DNA of 35,619 nucleotides, from the NCBI RefSeq assembly GCF_001039355.2, contig NW_019774892.1, positions 451,328 through 486,946 of the forward strand, read 5' to 3'. The translations under genes were made by a program, and so were the position numbers. Positions 24,601 to 31,796 of this stretch are shown here, piece after piece (position 1 is the stretch's first letter; each line of letters begins with the position of its first letter). The notes beneath the pieces are model-generated. The model made no database searches, was not told where the DNA came from, and saw nothing but the letters and a program-made list of their open reading frames with translations. The DNA comes from Lingula anatina. Its lineage: Eukaryota > Brachiopoda > Lingulata > Lingulida > Lingulidae.

Positions 24601-27600
24601 TTGTTGTTGTTGTTGCTGTTGTTGTTGTTGTTGTTGTTGTTGCTGTTGTTTGTGATGCTGCTTCAACTGGAAAAGTTGTATCAGCTGCTTTTTTTGCTCT
24701 AAAAGTACAAAATTAAACATTTACTCTTACAACTGATCTATGTACAGTTTCCAGTTTTAATATTACGATAATTGTACATACATAGCCATGTGGAAATTTT
24801 TAAAATTAAAAAAATATCAAACTGGACTTTATACAAAGTGACATACACAATGTGTCATTTCAAAAAAAAAAAAATTAAACAACCAACATTACCTTCTGTC
24901 ATGCTGTTAGGGCCATTACTGGCAGCAGAGGGCACTGCATTGCTGGTTGGAGCGGATTGTCTTGAAGATCCAGGAAACTGTGTCCCATCCACTATCAACT
25001 TCCCTATCTGACCAATCGCAGCTATAATTCTCTGATCATGCTTAAAATCTATGTTAAAACTGTGTTTTGGGTTTGGAGCCTCACACTTGTAGCTGATTAA
25101 ACTTTTCAGTCTTTCTTCCACAAGTTTTTTTGTAAACAATAAAGCAGTGTTGGTTCCTTCCTGGACAGCTCTCTCTGTAAATGTGGTACAGTAGGCCAAG
25201 ACCCCAGACAGCCTCTCTATATCCTTACTGATCATGGATAATCTTTTCCTTTTAGCCTGACAGATGGCAGCACAGTTACTCATCAGATGCTCTGACCTGG
25301 CTTTTATTGCATCTATGAAACTCCCAACAAAAGCCTGAATATTCTCCTGACATTTGCGTTCAGCACTGTCAATTTCTGCCATTCTTCTATCCACTAGGAG
25401 CTTGGCGTTTGCAGTACTTGATGCTTTATCACATATTTTCTGCAGCAGTCCTTGCAAGGATAACTTATGCTGGGCAGAGGATTCATGTACAAACTGATAC
25501 TTGTGCTCTTTATGTTCAGCCAACTGACAGTCCCTGCAGGTTAACTTGTCACAAGTTTCACAAAACAATTTTAGTGGTTCCTGTTTATGACGAGGACAGT
25601 AAATGTACTTTTCATGCCTGTGGGTAGATTGGCCAGTTTGAACATTATCCTTTGGTTCAATGGTGTGATCTTTGGTCACTTTGACCCTCCTGTGTGCCTG
25701 CACACACTGGTCACACAGCCATTCTGTGCAATCTAAACAGTAGGATGTGGCAGAGGCCTCCTCTTCACAACCTGTGCACTTATTGTCAGCTTCATCCTTC
25801 GATCCTGCCTCAGCAATGCTGGCAGAGATCTTTGCAAATATATTATCCAAGGTTTCTGATAGGCTGGCCTCCTGGGAACACTCTGGACACTTAATCTTTT
25901 CTGGAGAAACAAAGCAAGATATAACATAATGCAGTGATCCTGTTAAAACAAATTTAACTACCAATTGTTCAACATATGCTTAACAAATACTGGACAAAGA
26001 ACATATTGCAACATAGATCAACAAACTTTCCAATTTAAAGAGACCATAAACATGATTTCTTTGTTTAAACCATTTGTATAAATTTCTTTAATATATATAT
26101 ATATATATATAAACAGTGCTTTAAGCACTTATTTACTAATGAAAATAATACCCCTATTCAAATTTTGTCTTTTGCAGCAAATAAAAATGTTACAATGGCA
26201 ACCAATCACTCAACTCTGACACAGTGAAAAGGAAGTGGTCTTCAAATATTTGTTGAGTATTTCCGGGTTTGGACCAGGAAGATGGGAAGACTGATGGTTG
26301 GTAACTAATATTAATCTCACATGACAGGTGACAACTATTATTTTCTACTAGATGCCAGTGAAGATCTTTAAGTGAGACCCTCTCACATTGTTACTTGTAT
26401 CATCAATTGAATAAATATCAATATGCAGGGTTTCTTCCAAGCATTATGTTGTTTTTAATACTCAAAAACTGGGTTTTGATTATATCCTTTGATTTTATAT
26501 AAAGTGTCCAAATAATAAAACAGTAAATCCAACAGTAAAATTATAGTAAATTTCCAAGTAGTTGCAGTCAGTGCAGTGCGAAAAATCCTGTAACCAGTAA
26601 TAGGGTGCTTTCAGAATGCATTCACAACAGCGGACTAACTAGTCCAAGGATCATTAAGGGATTAGGAAATCTTGCTTTCATGTAGGGTCTGCCATATTTG
26701 ATCATACTGTTAGCCTAATAGGGTTAGTAAAAAAACTTCAATTTACTTCCTTTCATACATTTTCTAGATAACAGATAAATCTCCAGTGTAACTCTTCAGC
26801 ATTTATACAAATGTCATTTTACCAATGACGTCATAATTCTGATTTAGCAGTAAAAAAAAGTAAAATTGGTCTCTCAAATTTCTCTTTTACCAAAGCACAA
26901 ATGAACATCGTGTCAATGCCAATTTAATGAAACGACTGAGTACTTCACAACTGTGCCAGCAGTTCTTCCTAAAAGCCTTAGATTAGATTTTATCGTTTAT
27001 AAGGCTAGGTAAAGCCTTTAGTTCAACGATGCATAGTAATTAGGACCTCATAACTCCATGACAGAAACTTTTAAACCAAAATGATGGTAAGGGACTGAAG
27101 CCCATGTACTTGTCACCCAGTTGCAATTATAACAATTTCATGACAACGTCTTGCTCAGGGATGGAATAACATCCCAAACCGATTGACACTAAACGCTTTG
27201 AGGTGCCCATGGCTTTAATATATATATGCTTTGCAAAGCAAAATGTGAAGGCTGATATTTATATTTTTGAGGGGATTTTTATTGTTTTTAACCAGGATAA
27301 AGTATATGCATTACTGAATAATTAAATGCAGAAAAAATATCATGTTCGATAGCTGGATGATCATATACCCTTACAGTACCCTACGTAATAATAATAAAAA
27401 CACTGGACATGCACAGGTCACTGACACTAGTTTTCCTAATACTTGCCTTTTTCTTTTTGGATATAGACTAAATATCATTTTCTTTTAATGCCTCTGTTCA
27501 AATATTAATCAAAGTAATCAAGAATGTTAGAAAGTCTTTAAAAATATTTCAGAGTTAGGAACTTCACAGAGTGGTGGCCGGCAAGCGATTATCTATAGAA

Positions 27601-28066
27601 AGACATTATGAGCAATTGCCAAATGAAGCTTAAATGTAAATTGCACTTTTTTCTTAGCAAAATCTTTTGAGGCATCTGGATTTACTGTTACAAATAACGT
27701 GGTTCAACATTAACTTTTCGATTTAGCAGAGTAAATACCTCGCCCCTATTTCAGGTAGACTATCATGTTAATGACGTAAGTTGCCCAAGTTCAATTCCAC
27801 ATTTAGGAAGACTTTTCAATCAAGCAAACTATATGAAACGAAGCGAAAATAACCTAAAGTGAACCATACTTACTTTCTACTTCGTTTTTATCAAGACATG
27901 GTCTACATAATATATGTAAACACGGGAGAAGTTTGGTTTCGACTGAGACTTTCTTACAAGCTATGCACTTGCTGATATCAAACTCCGATGCATCACTTTC
28001 ATTTTCATCAGCAGATTTCTCCACAATTCCTTCTTTGTTTGATGCCACTTCACTATTTTCCGCCAT
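13099..28066 (-). CDS. TIF1-family TRIM protein (TRIM24/TRIM33-like), complete 12-exon gene
   Basis: Predicted nuclear E3 ligase and chromatin-reading transcriptional cofactor. Twelve exons join in frame: 27874-28066, 24893-25900, 24084-24698, 23428-23490, 22086-22161, 21327-21432, 20705-20875, 20267-20481, 19423-19561, 19157-19231, 18704-18856, 13099-13323. They total 3039 nt, 1012 residues, near the length of human TRIM24. Domains: RING 34-72 (C34 C37 C49 H51 C54 C57 C69 C72); B-box 1 from C106; B-box 2 from C166; coiled coil about 205-310; glutamine-rich 401-600 with a 17-Q run at 418-434; SIM-like VVDLT at 581-585; SUMO-acceptor-like VKAE at 656-659; PHD 783-824 with [14 protein letters not shown]; basic NKRKRK before the bromodomain, about 860-965, with the acetyl-lysine-contacting Asn at 937. 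PHD, B-box 2 and bromodomain match TRIM33 closely. No clear HP1-binding PxVxL motif is seen. Start: the first in-frame ATG is 28066. Orthologue-level assignment among TRIM24/33/66 is not possible; an invertebrate single TIF1 is likely. Confidence 0.95.
13324..15606. other. TIF1 intron 11, part downstream of the nested gene
   Basis: AT-rich intron with no recognised exon on the minus strand. It holds a 29-bp perfect-period tandem duplication at 14689-14746. A non-coding first exon of the nested + strand gene may lie here, because an acceptor-like sequence ends at 15606. Confidence 0.5.
14689..14746 (+). repeat. 29-bp tandem duplication
   Basis: Two adjacent units (14689-14717, 14718-14746) beginning TTCAGAA and ending ACTAGCAAG differ at one base. 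Recent slippage or duplication within TIF1 intron 11. Confidence 0.95.
15638..16186 (+). CDS. Nested single-pass membrane protein, KCNE-like topology
   Basis: A 182-residue protein encoded opposite to, and wholly inside, TIF1 intron 11. The frame is open to 15551, but the first ATG is 15638 (A at -3). An acceptor-like GAATGTTTTAG ends at 15606, so a 5' untranslated exon is likely. Residues 1-28 are Ser/Pro/Gly-rich with N-glycosylation sequons at N2 and N8. A single hydrophobic segment spans about 29-50 ([20 protein letters not shown] and onward) and is followed by YNIRKDK. No signal peptide precedes it, so an Nout-Cin type III orientation is expected. A charged, probably helical segment follows (60-100), then a polar Asn/Thr-rich tail ending TVSAV, a class I PDZ-ligand pattern. 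Size, sequons and Y-x-R-x-K after the membrane helix recall KCNE potassium-channel beta subunits, but identity is weak. It could be an unrelated single-pass family. Confidence 0.65.
   Translation: MNLTGSGNSSFSSSPPSLPPISDKESHGMVLYVVVFLCTYSLAILFLIGYNIRKDKQHHEEDYVKEFLDLQQIELRRRKFLKEQYQLTSEEIQNKLKKLDSANVQEKSCPDVEYNRRHQTVTFLMPEESSFSGKSPRKYNKMNQLTTNDGTSKELNGRQSETTNNNSTKRDNIDKPMTVSAV
17007..17012 (+). terminator. Candidate polyadenylation signal of the nested gene
   Basis: AATAAA about 820 bases after the stop of the nested membrane-protein frame. No earlier canonical AATAAA is evident between the stop and this site. Confidence 0.35.
18560..18621 (+). repeat. (CA)n microsatellite near the bromodomain exon donor
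   Basis: About 30 CA units without interruption. On the transcribed minus strand this is (UG)n, beginning about 80 bases after the exon 11 splice donor. Confidence 0.97.
18704..18856 (-). CDS. TIF1 exon 11: bromodomain core
   Basis: A 153-nt phase-0 exon coding [20 protein letters not shown] through ENCALYNP. It contains the ZA-loop PMD signature and the conserved Asn (937) that contacts acetyl-lysine. Donor GTAAGT at 18703; a (CA)n tract on the + strand begins about 80 bases farther into the intron. Confidence 0.95.
18998..19020 (+). repeat. Poly-A homopolymer in TIF1 intron 10
   Basis: Run of more than 20 A residues on the + strand. In the TIF1 transcript it is a U tract within the short intron between the two bromodomain exons. 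Confidence 0.85.
19157..19231 (-). CDS. TIF1 exon 10: bromodomain helix Z
   Basis: A 75-nt phase-0 exon (acceptor GTGATTTTAG, donor GTAAGT) coding [20 protein letters not shown] and onward. It aligns with CERLLLFLYCHEMS in TRIM33, the first helix of the bromodomain. Confidence 0.93.
19423..19561 (-). CDS. TIF1 exon 9: PHD end and basic linker
   Basis: Starts after CATTTCTTTCAG and supplies the last PHD zinc pair (SWVCGLC), then a Ser/Thr linker and the basic cluster NKRKRKA, a likely nuclear localisation signal. It ends at GHEQK before the bromodomain. Donor GTATTT at 19422. Confidence 0.93.
20267..20481 (-). CDS. TIF1 exon 8: PHD finger, most of it
   Basis: Codes residues 745-816 with [20 protein letters not shown] and [14 protein letters not shown], the hallmark TIF1 PHD sequence with six of the zinc ligands. 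Donor GTGAGT follows at 20266. The acceptor is a tandem CAGCAG, so the exon may start at 20481 or 20478, adding or dropping one glutamine. Confidence 0.95.
20705..20875 (-). CDS. TIF1 exon 7: acidic/serine-rich linker
   Basis: A 171-nt exon in phase 0 at both ends (acceptor TTTTTCACTTCAG, donor GTAACA). It codes residues 688-744, rich in E, S and Q. Because it is symmetric, it could be a cassette exon. Confidence 0.88.
21327..21432 (-). CDS. TIF1 exon 6: SUMO-acceptor-like motif
   Basis: A 106-nt exon (acceptor TATTCAAG, donor GTAAGT). It codes [15 protein letters not shown] and then a serine/proline linker. VKAE fits the hydrophobic-K-x-E SUMO-acceptor consensus and occupies a position like IRIKQE in vertebrate TRIM33, upstream of the PHD finger. 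Confidence 0.88.
22086..22161 (-). CDS. TIF1 exon 5 (small)
   Basis: A 76-nt exon after CTAATTTTCAG, coding linker sequence with [19 protein letters not shown]. Donor GTAAG; it enters in phase 1 and leaves in phase 2, so it is needed to keep frame with exon 6. Confidence 0.85.
22504..22848. mobile_element. 345-bp inverted-repeat element (MITE-like) in TIF1 intron 4
   Basis: A perfect 23-bp inverted repeat bounds the region: 22504-22526 and 22826-22848. After a TTAA on each side the repeat reads AGGGATAATAACTCTTCG. A 26-base perfect palindrome at 22677-22702 lies close to the centre. No coding capacity. The TTAA at both ends could be a target-site duplication of the piggyBac type or part of the repeat itself. 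Confidence 0.75.
22980..23275 (+). repeat. C/T-rich degenerate tandem repeat
   Basis: Pyrimidine-rich stretch in which variants of CCAGATCC, TCAGATACC and ACCAGACCC recur about every 16-39 bases (near 23040, 23066, 23089, 23121, 23137, 23168, 23207, 23242). It is probably a decayed minisatellite within TIF1 intron 4. A short + strand frame through it is an artefact of the repeat. Confidence 0.5.
23428..23490 (-). CDS. TIF1 exon 4 (small)
   Basis: A 63-nt exon bounded by TTGTTGTTGCAG and GTATGTT, coding [20 protein letters not shown] plus partial codons. It keeps phase 1 at both ends, so skipping it would preserve the frame. The sequence is linker with no known motif. Confidence 0.85.
23646..23815. 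mobile_element. Small inverted-repeat element with internal hairpin
   Basis: ATTGTACCACCAGC at 23646-23659 is repeated exactly in reverse complement at 23802-23815. The right arm also forms a tight hairpin with 13-base stems (23784-23796 and 23801-23813) and a four-base CTAA loop, one mismatch. An ambiguous base N at 23772 falls inside. Non-coding; it looks like a MITE fragment in TIF1 intron 3. Confidence 0.55.
23846..24063. mobile_element. Dispersed ~220-bp MITE-like element, copy A
   Basis: Shares extended similarity with 31560-31796, including ATTCCCA, AGATTTTAGATC, GGGGAGTCTCACTAGATTAC, AGGGGGTAATTAACT and TTTAGCGTGAACCCCCAGGG. Its ends are imperfect inverted repeats (AGGGCGCATTCCCACAGATT against AGGGCATTTCCAGAGATT read inward). 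No protein coding. It lies in TIF1 intron 3, ending about 20 bases from the exon 3 donor. Confidence 0.8.
24084..24698 (-). CDS. TIF1 exon 3: glutamine-rich linker with SIM-like motif
   Basis: Codes residues 401-605, mostly Q, S, P and N: a 17-glutamine run (418-434, mostly CAA with two CAG), a shorter Q run near 540-549, and SVVDLT at 580-585 where TRIM33 has MIDLSS. The acceptor is TTGTACTTTTAG. Two phase-compatible donors exist: GTAGTA after 24084 (preferred) and GTCAGC after 24108, which would drop eight residues. A small inverted-repeat element starts about 20 bases beyond the donor. Confidence 0.85.
24597..24650 (-). repeat. CAA/CAG trinucleotide repeat coding polyglutamine
   Basis: Triplet tract within exon 3 of the TIF1 gene coding 17 glutamines plus adjoining residues. 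Mostly CAA with two CAG interruptions, which usually stabilises such repeats; length polymorphism is still likely. Confidence 0.9.
24893..25900 (-). CDS. TIF1 exon 2: RING end, both B-boxes, coiled coil
   Basis: A 1008-nt exon coding residues 65-400. It starts after TTTCTCCAG with KIKCPEC closing the RING. B-box 1 has ligands C106, C109, C119, C122, C127, C130, H134 and H143; B-box 2 contains [18 protein letters not shown], nearly identical to TRIM33. The rest is the long coiled coil, including the TIF1-typical block [18 protein letters not shown]. An LxxLL motif (LQGLL, 213-217) occurs but lies in the helix and may be structural. Donor GTAATG at 24892. Confidence 0.95.
26092..26111 (+). repeat. 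(AT)n microsatellite in TIF1 intron 1
   Basis: Short AT dinucleotide run within the 1973-base first intron (25901-27873). No other structure or exon is seen in that intron. Confidence 0.8.
27874..28066 (-). CDS. TIF1 exon 1: start and RING N-half
   Basis: Encodes residues 1-64 and one base of the next codon. It holds the first six zinc ligands of the RING (CIACKK, then CLHILCRPC). Donor GTAAGT follows at 27873. The acidic leader ([10 protein letters not shown]) precedes the RING. The next exon supplies the final CPEC pair, so the RING is split by a 1973-base intron. Confidence 0.93.
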
Positions 28067-28099
28067 ATCTAAAGACAAGCGGTATAAAAGGCAATATTA

Positions 28100-28225
28100 T
28101 CAAACTCCAACGCCCGCCAAGAGTAAAAGCCGCCGTCTATGTGTCAGCCATTTTCATTCCCATCATCCTTTGACTACTTCCCATATACAGCGACGTCACT
28201 TTGCCTTGAGCCAATCAGCAAAGAA
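28100..28225 (-). promoter_or_regulatory. Probable TIF1 promoter / 5' UTR region
   Basis: Immediately upstream of the TIF1 start. On the minus strand it reads GCTGATTGGCTC (CCAAT box, about 28207-28218), GTGACGTCGC (one base from a CRE, about 28190-28199) and AAAATGGCTGAC (YY1-like, about 28146-28157). Local CpG content is higher than in the flanks. The transcription start is not determinable. Confidence 0.5.
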
Positions 28226-28751
28226 AGTCCATCCGAAACATGGTTATTTGGGTGAAAAAAAGGTTTTTAAACAAAGCCACAACACAACGCAACGTCATCT
28301 GATGAAGCCTTCGGCAGTATGAGGCTTAATAAAACATGCCTCCTGGATTTTAATTGATGTTTTTGGATGAGTGCCATTTGGCAGTGAGCCAATTCTTTTT
28401 TGGCAAATGTTCAATTTGGCTGCACGCCAAACGAGGGGCTTCAATCACAACCAAACGGATATATATGTAGGCTAAATGCGTTACCTTTTACTTTTTGGTT
28501 TAGGGATATTAAGTTAGAATTAAATATCATCTTCTGTCGAATTAATCTTAGACTTTCCATGATTTTCCTCTCAAATCACACCCGAAATCAAATTTTCCTC
28601 GAAAAAAATTTAAGCAACTTTCTCCTGCTCTTGAATCATTGATGTTTTACATTTCTAGGCCTAATCAAATGAATTAGTGCTATATAATTGGTCAGTCACT
28701 AATACAGCCTTGTAGGCCTATTTGTGTAGGCCTACATTTCTGAGGAAATGT
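28226..28751. other. Intergenic DNA upstream of the TIF1 gene
   Basis: No gene recognised. Contains the first TAGGCCTA palindromes (28656, 28713, 28727) of a cluster that extends to about 30.1 kb. Confidence 0.5.
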
Positions 28752-28862
28752 TCAGGCCTAACCAACTACCAGACTCGGCACCTACGGATCCAGAATAAAC
28801 CGGTATATCAGACCACACTACCCGTTTTCAAGGTGTGTGTCAGATCGCATTACAGAGTATCA
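28752..28862 (+). repeat. Left terminal inverted repeat
   Basis: Begins TCAGGCCTAACCAACTACC and ends CAGAGTATCA. It matches the right repeat over 111 bases with a single A/C difference near the outer end. The high identity suggests recent insertion or conversion. Confidence 0.93.
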
Positions 28863-28915
28863 GCCACCACACCGATTTTGCCTGGTGCGCGATGTGATAG
28901 CAATGATCGTAGTAA

Positions 28916-29010
28916 TAGATAGACCCCGAGTCAGCGAGGGTTATGTGGCATACACGAGTGCGAAGCACGAGTGGATGTCACATAACCCTCGCTGACGAGG
29001 GATCTATCTA
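28916..29010. repeat. Long hairpin / cruciform with GCGAAGC apex
   Basis: The arms GTCAGCGAGGGTTATGTG (from 28930) and CACATAACCCTCGCTGAC (to 28996) pair perfectly and extend outward through TAGATAGA. The apex reads CAC-GA-GTGC-GAA-GCAC-GA-GTG: two facing GA steps and a GAA triloop closed by GC pairs, containing GCGAAGC, a heptamer known to form an exceptionally stable mini-hairpin. Confidence 0.9.
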
Positions 29011-29011
29011 A

Positions 29012-29119
29012 TTAGACCACGGGTCCATTAGCTGGTTATAACGCATTCATGCGAGACGTGCGGTTATGCAAGTTACACCACGTCTGAATCTTTTGTTCTT
29101 CACTTCCACCGTGGTCTAA
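29012..29119. repeat. Nested inverted repeat
   Basis: TTAGACCACGG at 29012-29022 is matched by CCGTGGTCTAA at 29109-29119. Smaller inverted segments (ATAACGCA against TGCGGTTAT) occur between them. It sits directly beside the 95-bp palindrome. Confidence 0.8.
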
Positions 29120-29552
29120 AGCGGGGTTGGAAAGTAGCTAGTGCATCTCATCTAGATTCATGCGCTGCTGCAATTTTCCCTGTTTATGCTAAAAATCTGA
29201 CAATACCGCAATTTTTAACATAAAATTTAGGTTCGAACATAGCCAATGATGTTTTGTAAATAAGAACTTGCAAACTTATATATTCATTTAGAAAAATAGA
29301 CTTAATTTTGATAGCGGAAGCATATTCTGTCGGGGGTTAAATATTTTCTGGACCAGATTCAGTGAGTTGTCTGTCGCAATGTTGTCACCCGGAACTACTC
29401 CGATGTCTCCGCACTCGACAATAGCATGGAGCTTGCGGAATGAGCCGAGGATTGCCGATTTCCATGTTGTTGTATTCATACGACTCCTACTTGACTAAAA
29501 CGAGGCGCGATACCCGGATGACAGGTAGGCTTACAAAATTTGTGATGGGGTA

Positions 29553-29663
29553 TGATACTCTGTAATGCGATCTGACACACACCTTGAAAACGGGTAGTGT
29601 GGTCTGATATACCGGTTTATTCTGGATCCGTAGGTGCCGAGTCTGGTAGTTGGGTAGGCCTGA
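29553..29663 (-). repeat. Right terminal inverted repeat
   Basis: Reverse complement of 28752-28862. Both repeats contain the same short open frame, which therefore appears on opposite strands; it is not a gene. Confidence 0.93.
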
Positions 29664-31559
29664 TGTTGCCACCTCAATTTGAGGGATTTTTTTCTTAGGC
29701 CTGAATTTAAACATATGTAGAGGTATAAAAGTAGGCCTAGTCTTGCCGGATAGCCCTATGAAGACAATGAAAATATGGCTTTTTGACATTTTCAAACGTG
29801 CTTTGTTTATCTTCAACAATAAAGCTTGAGCAATTCTGAATTACAACAACGATAAAACGCTTGAAATAGGCTCACGCCCTTCGGTTCTTAGGCCTACGTG
29901 AACAGTAAGCCTACGGATATTTACATGTCTACAACTGTCTACAGGGCAACGTATATAGGCATAAAAGCCAAAGAAAAACTCTGATCAACAAAAATATTTT
30001 AATATTAAATTAAAATTTTTTTTCAGTTGTCAACAGCAGAGATAATTAAACTATATATAGGCCTACTTTCCGTTACATGTGGCACTTCTACATGTATTTA
30101 TCTCTGATCTGAAGGCCATTTGTGCTTGCCGTGCTGCATTTTACGTAGACCTACAGTAAAAAGGCTATACCCTATCAGAGATCGTAAATAGGAGTGCTTC
30201 CGCATGAAACTTCTTGCTAAGGAACAACCACGCATTACCACAGAATCTCGAAATCCACGTTGTTTATAGCATTCGGATTTTTATCTTCCGACGAAATATC
30301 TACATAAAATAGTGCATAAGACGTAGATCTGCAACCACTGTAATTGCATTCCTTTCTAACATTGGACACCAATTTTCCAGATGACTTTACTACAGAAGCC
30401 TCTCAAGTAAAGTATCGTCCAGGGCACGTGCGCATGCCTTTCTTGCCATAGACCTTACACCACCGACCCCAGATACGCCATCGATATCTGCTGAGAAAAT
30501 ATGTCGATCATTTTCATCATAGAATCCCAGTGGATATTTTCGTTACCTGTGAAAGCCACTTTCTATTTCCCGAGAAGCGCGAAATGTTCATTTTATTTAG
30601 CGTGACAAATTTTATTTAGCGTATCACCCCAGTCCGGGACTCGTGAATGCGGCTTTTTATTCTCCACCCTTCGTGAAACGTAGGCCCCTATACGTAGTCA
30701 TTATACCCAATGATTCTTGATTTTCTGGATGTTGGACGCACATTATCAGTGACATAAGAATAAAGTTTATTTACTGTAATTTGTGAATTGATAATTATTC
30801 AATGTGTGTCAGGGTGATTGACAACTTCGCTCATCGATTTCAAGCGTGTCGTCAGCGAAATTTCGGTTATTAGAAAACGTGCTGTAAAAATTGCAGCATT
30901 TGAGCTAGAGACATTATATCAATGTTTTTAATTGTTATTATAGGGGCCTATCAGTTTCAAGGACATGTAATCTTGTATCATTTTCTTGCCTCAGTAATAA
31001 ACAATTATCACAATAATGGGTCCCATGTATATTGAGACACCCTGTATTTGTTGTAAATGAACAAAAAAGTTAAACAAGGAAGTAGATCTACTTGCTTGGT
31101 TTTGGTGATCGATGATGATTAGCATAAGCCTCACAATTTAGAGCATGTTTGTTCTACATTTGACTGCACACAAATTGAGTTTTTATCTCATGTGGCAGAA
31201 AGTGATTGGGTGTTGTGCCTTTATAAAAATGGATAGGAAAAGTGAAAACTGCTCTACTTCAGCAATTTATTTTTCATCTTCCGAGGAGAGAGGGATTCGG
31301 TTTTATCTAAGCTGTGGGTGGTTCATTACCTTCAACCTCTTCCAGATGAACAAGACACCATTTTATCGTTAAAGACATTCTTTGAATATACCTAGGCAGG
31401 TTAGGCTGAAGACAGTCTTTAAAAAGTTGGGTGAATATTCTCAAAAATATATCAATAAAAAAACATGAATAACAGCCTGAATATATTTCAAACAAACAAG
31501 TGAACATGGTTAACGAAACTTACTGTGGTTTTTCGGCATCACCACTATTAACATAATAT
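29664..31559. other. Intergenic DNA with TAGGCCTA motifs and moderate CpG content
   Basis: No coding exon recognised on either strand. Repeated TAGGCCTA or close variants occur at about 29694, 29732, 29889 and 30058. A short direct repeat of TTTTATTTAGCGT occurs around 30590-30625. The 30.1-30.9 kb part is richer in CpG than most of the window, but no promoter or gene can be assigned. Confidence 0.45.
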
Positions 31560-31796
31560 GTCTAAGACCCCATTCCCATAGATTTTAGATCGATCTATCC
31601 CTGTGGGGAGTCTCACTAGATTACTGTCAGCTTTGTCGGCTTAAGCGTCTGTCCCACCTACTAAAAGCTCTAAGGGGGTAATTAACTGTGGTGCGTGCTC
31701 GGCTGACCGCAATTTAGCGTGAACCCCCAGGGAGTTAGGGTTAAATCTAAATATATGGATCGATCTAAACCTCTGGGAATGCACCCTTAGACTGCA
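31560..31796. mobile_element. Dispersed ~220-bp MITE-like element, copy B
   Basis: Second copy of the element at 23846-24063, with the same order of internal blocks. The termini form clear inverted repeats: GTCTAAGACCCCATTCCCAT at the left and, read inward from the right, GTCTAAGGGTGCATTCCCAG, each followed by TTTAGATCGATC. Non-coding. Confidence 0.8.

Larger units (their letters stand above)
28752..29663. mobile_element. 912-bp non-autonomous element with 111-bp terminal inverted repeats
   Basis: 28752-28862 and 29553-29663 are reverse complements over 111 bases with one mismatch. Flanking TGT on both sides may be a 3-bp target duplication. The interior holds a 95-bp imperfect palindrome (28916-29010), a nested inverted repeat (29012-29119) and a 60-codon minus-strand frame. 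There is no transposase. The element is richer in CpG than the surrounding DNA. The superfamily is not assignable by eye. Confidence 0.85.

Noticed and set aside
24396-24716. 106-codon + strand frame rich in Val and Ala
   Set aside because: It is the antisense of the CAA/CAG glutamine tract in TIF1 exon 3.
28722-28922. Frame sharing over 40 identical residues with one at 29487-29819 on the other strand
   Set aside because: The identity is explained by the 111-bp terminal inverted repeats; neither frame has gene-like context.
31145-31372. 75-codon + strand frame
   Set aside because: No family resemblance, unremarkable composition and no splice context.
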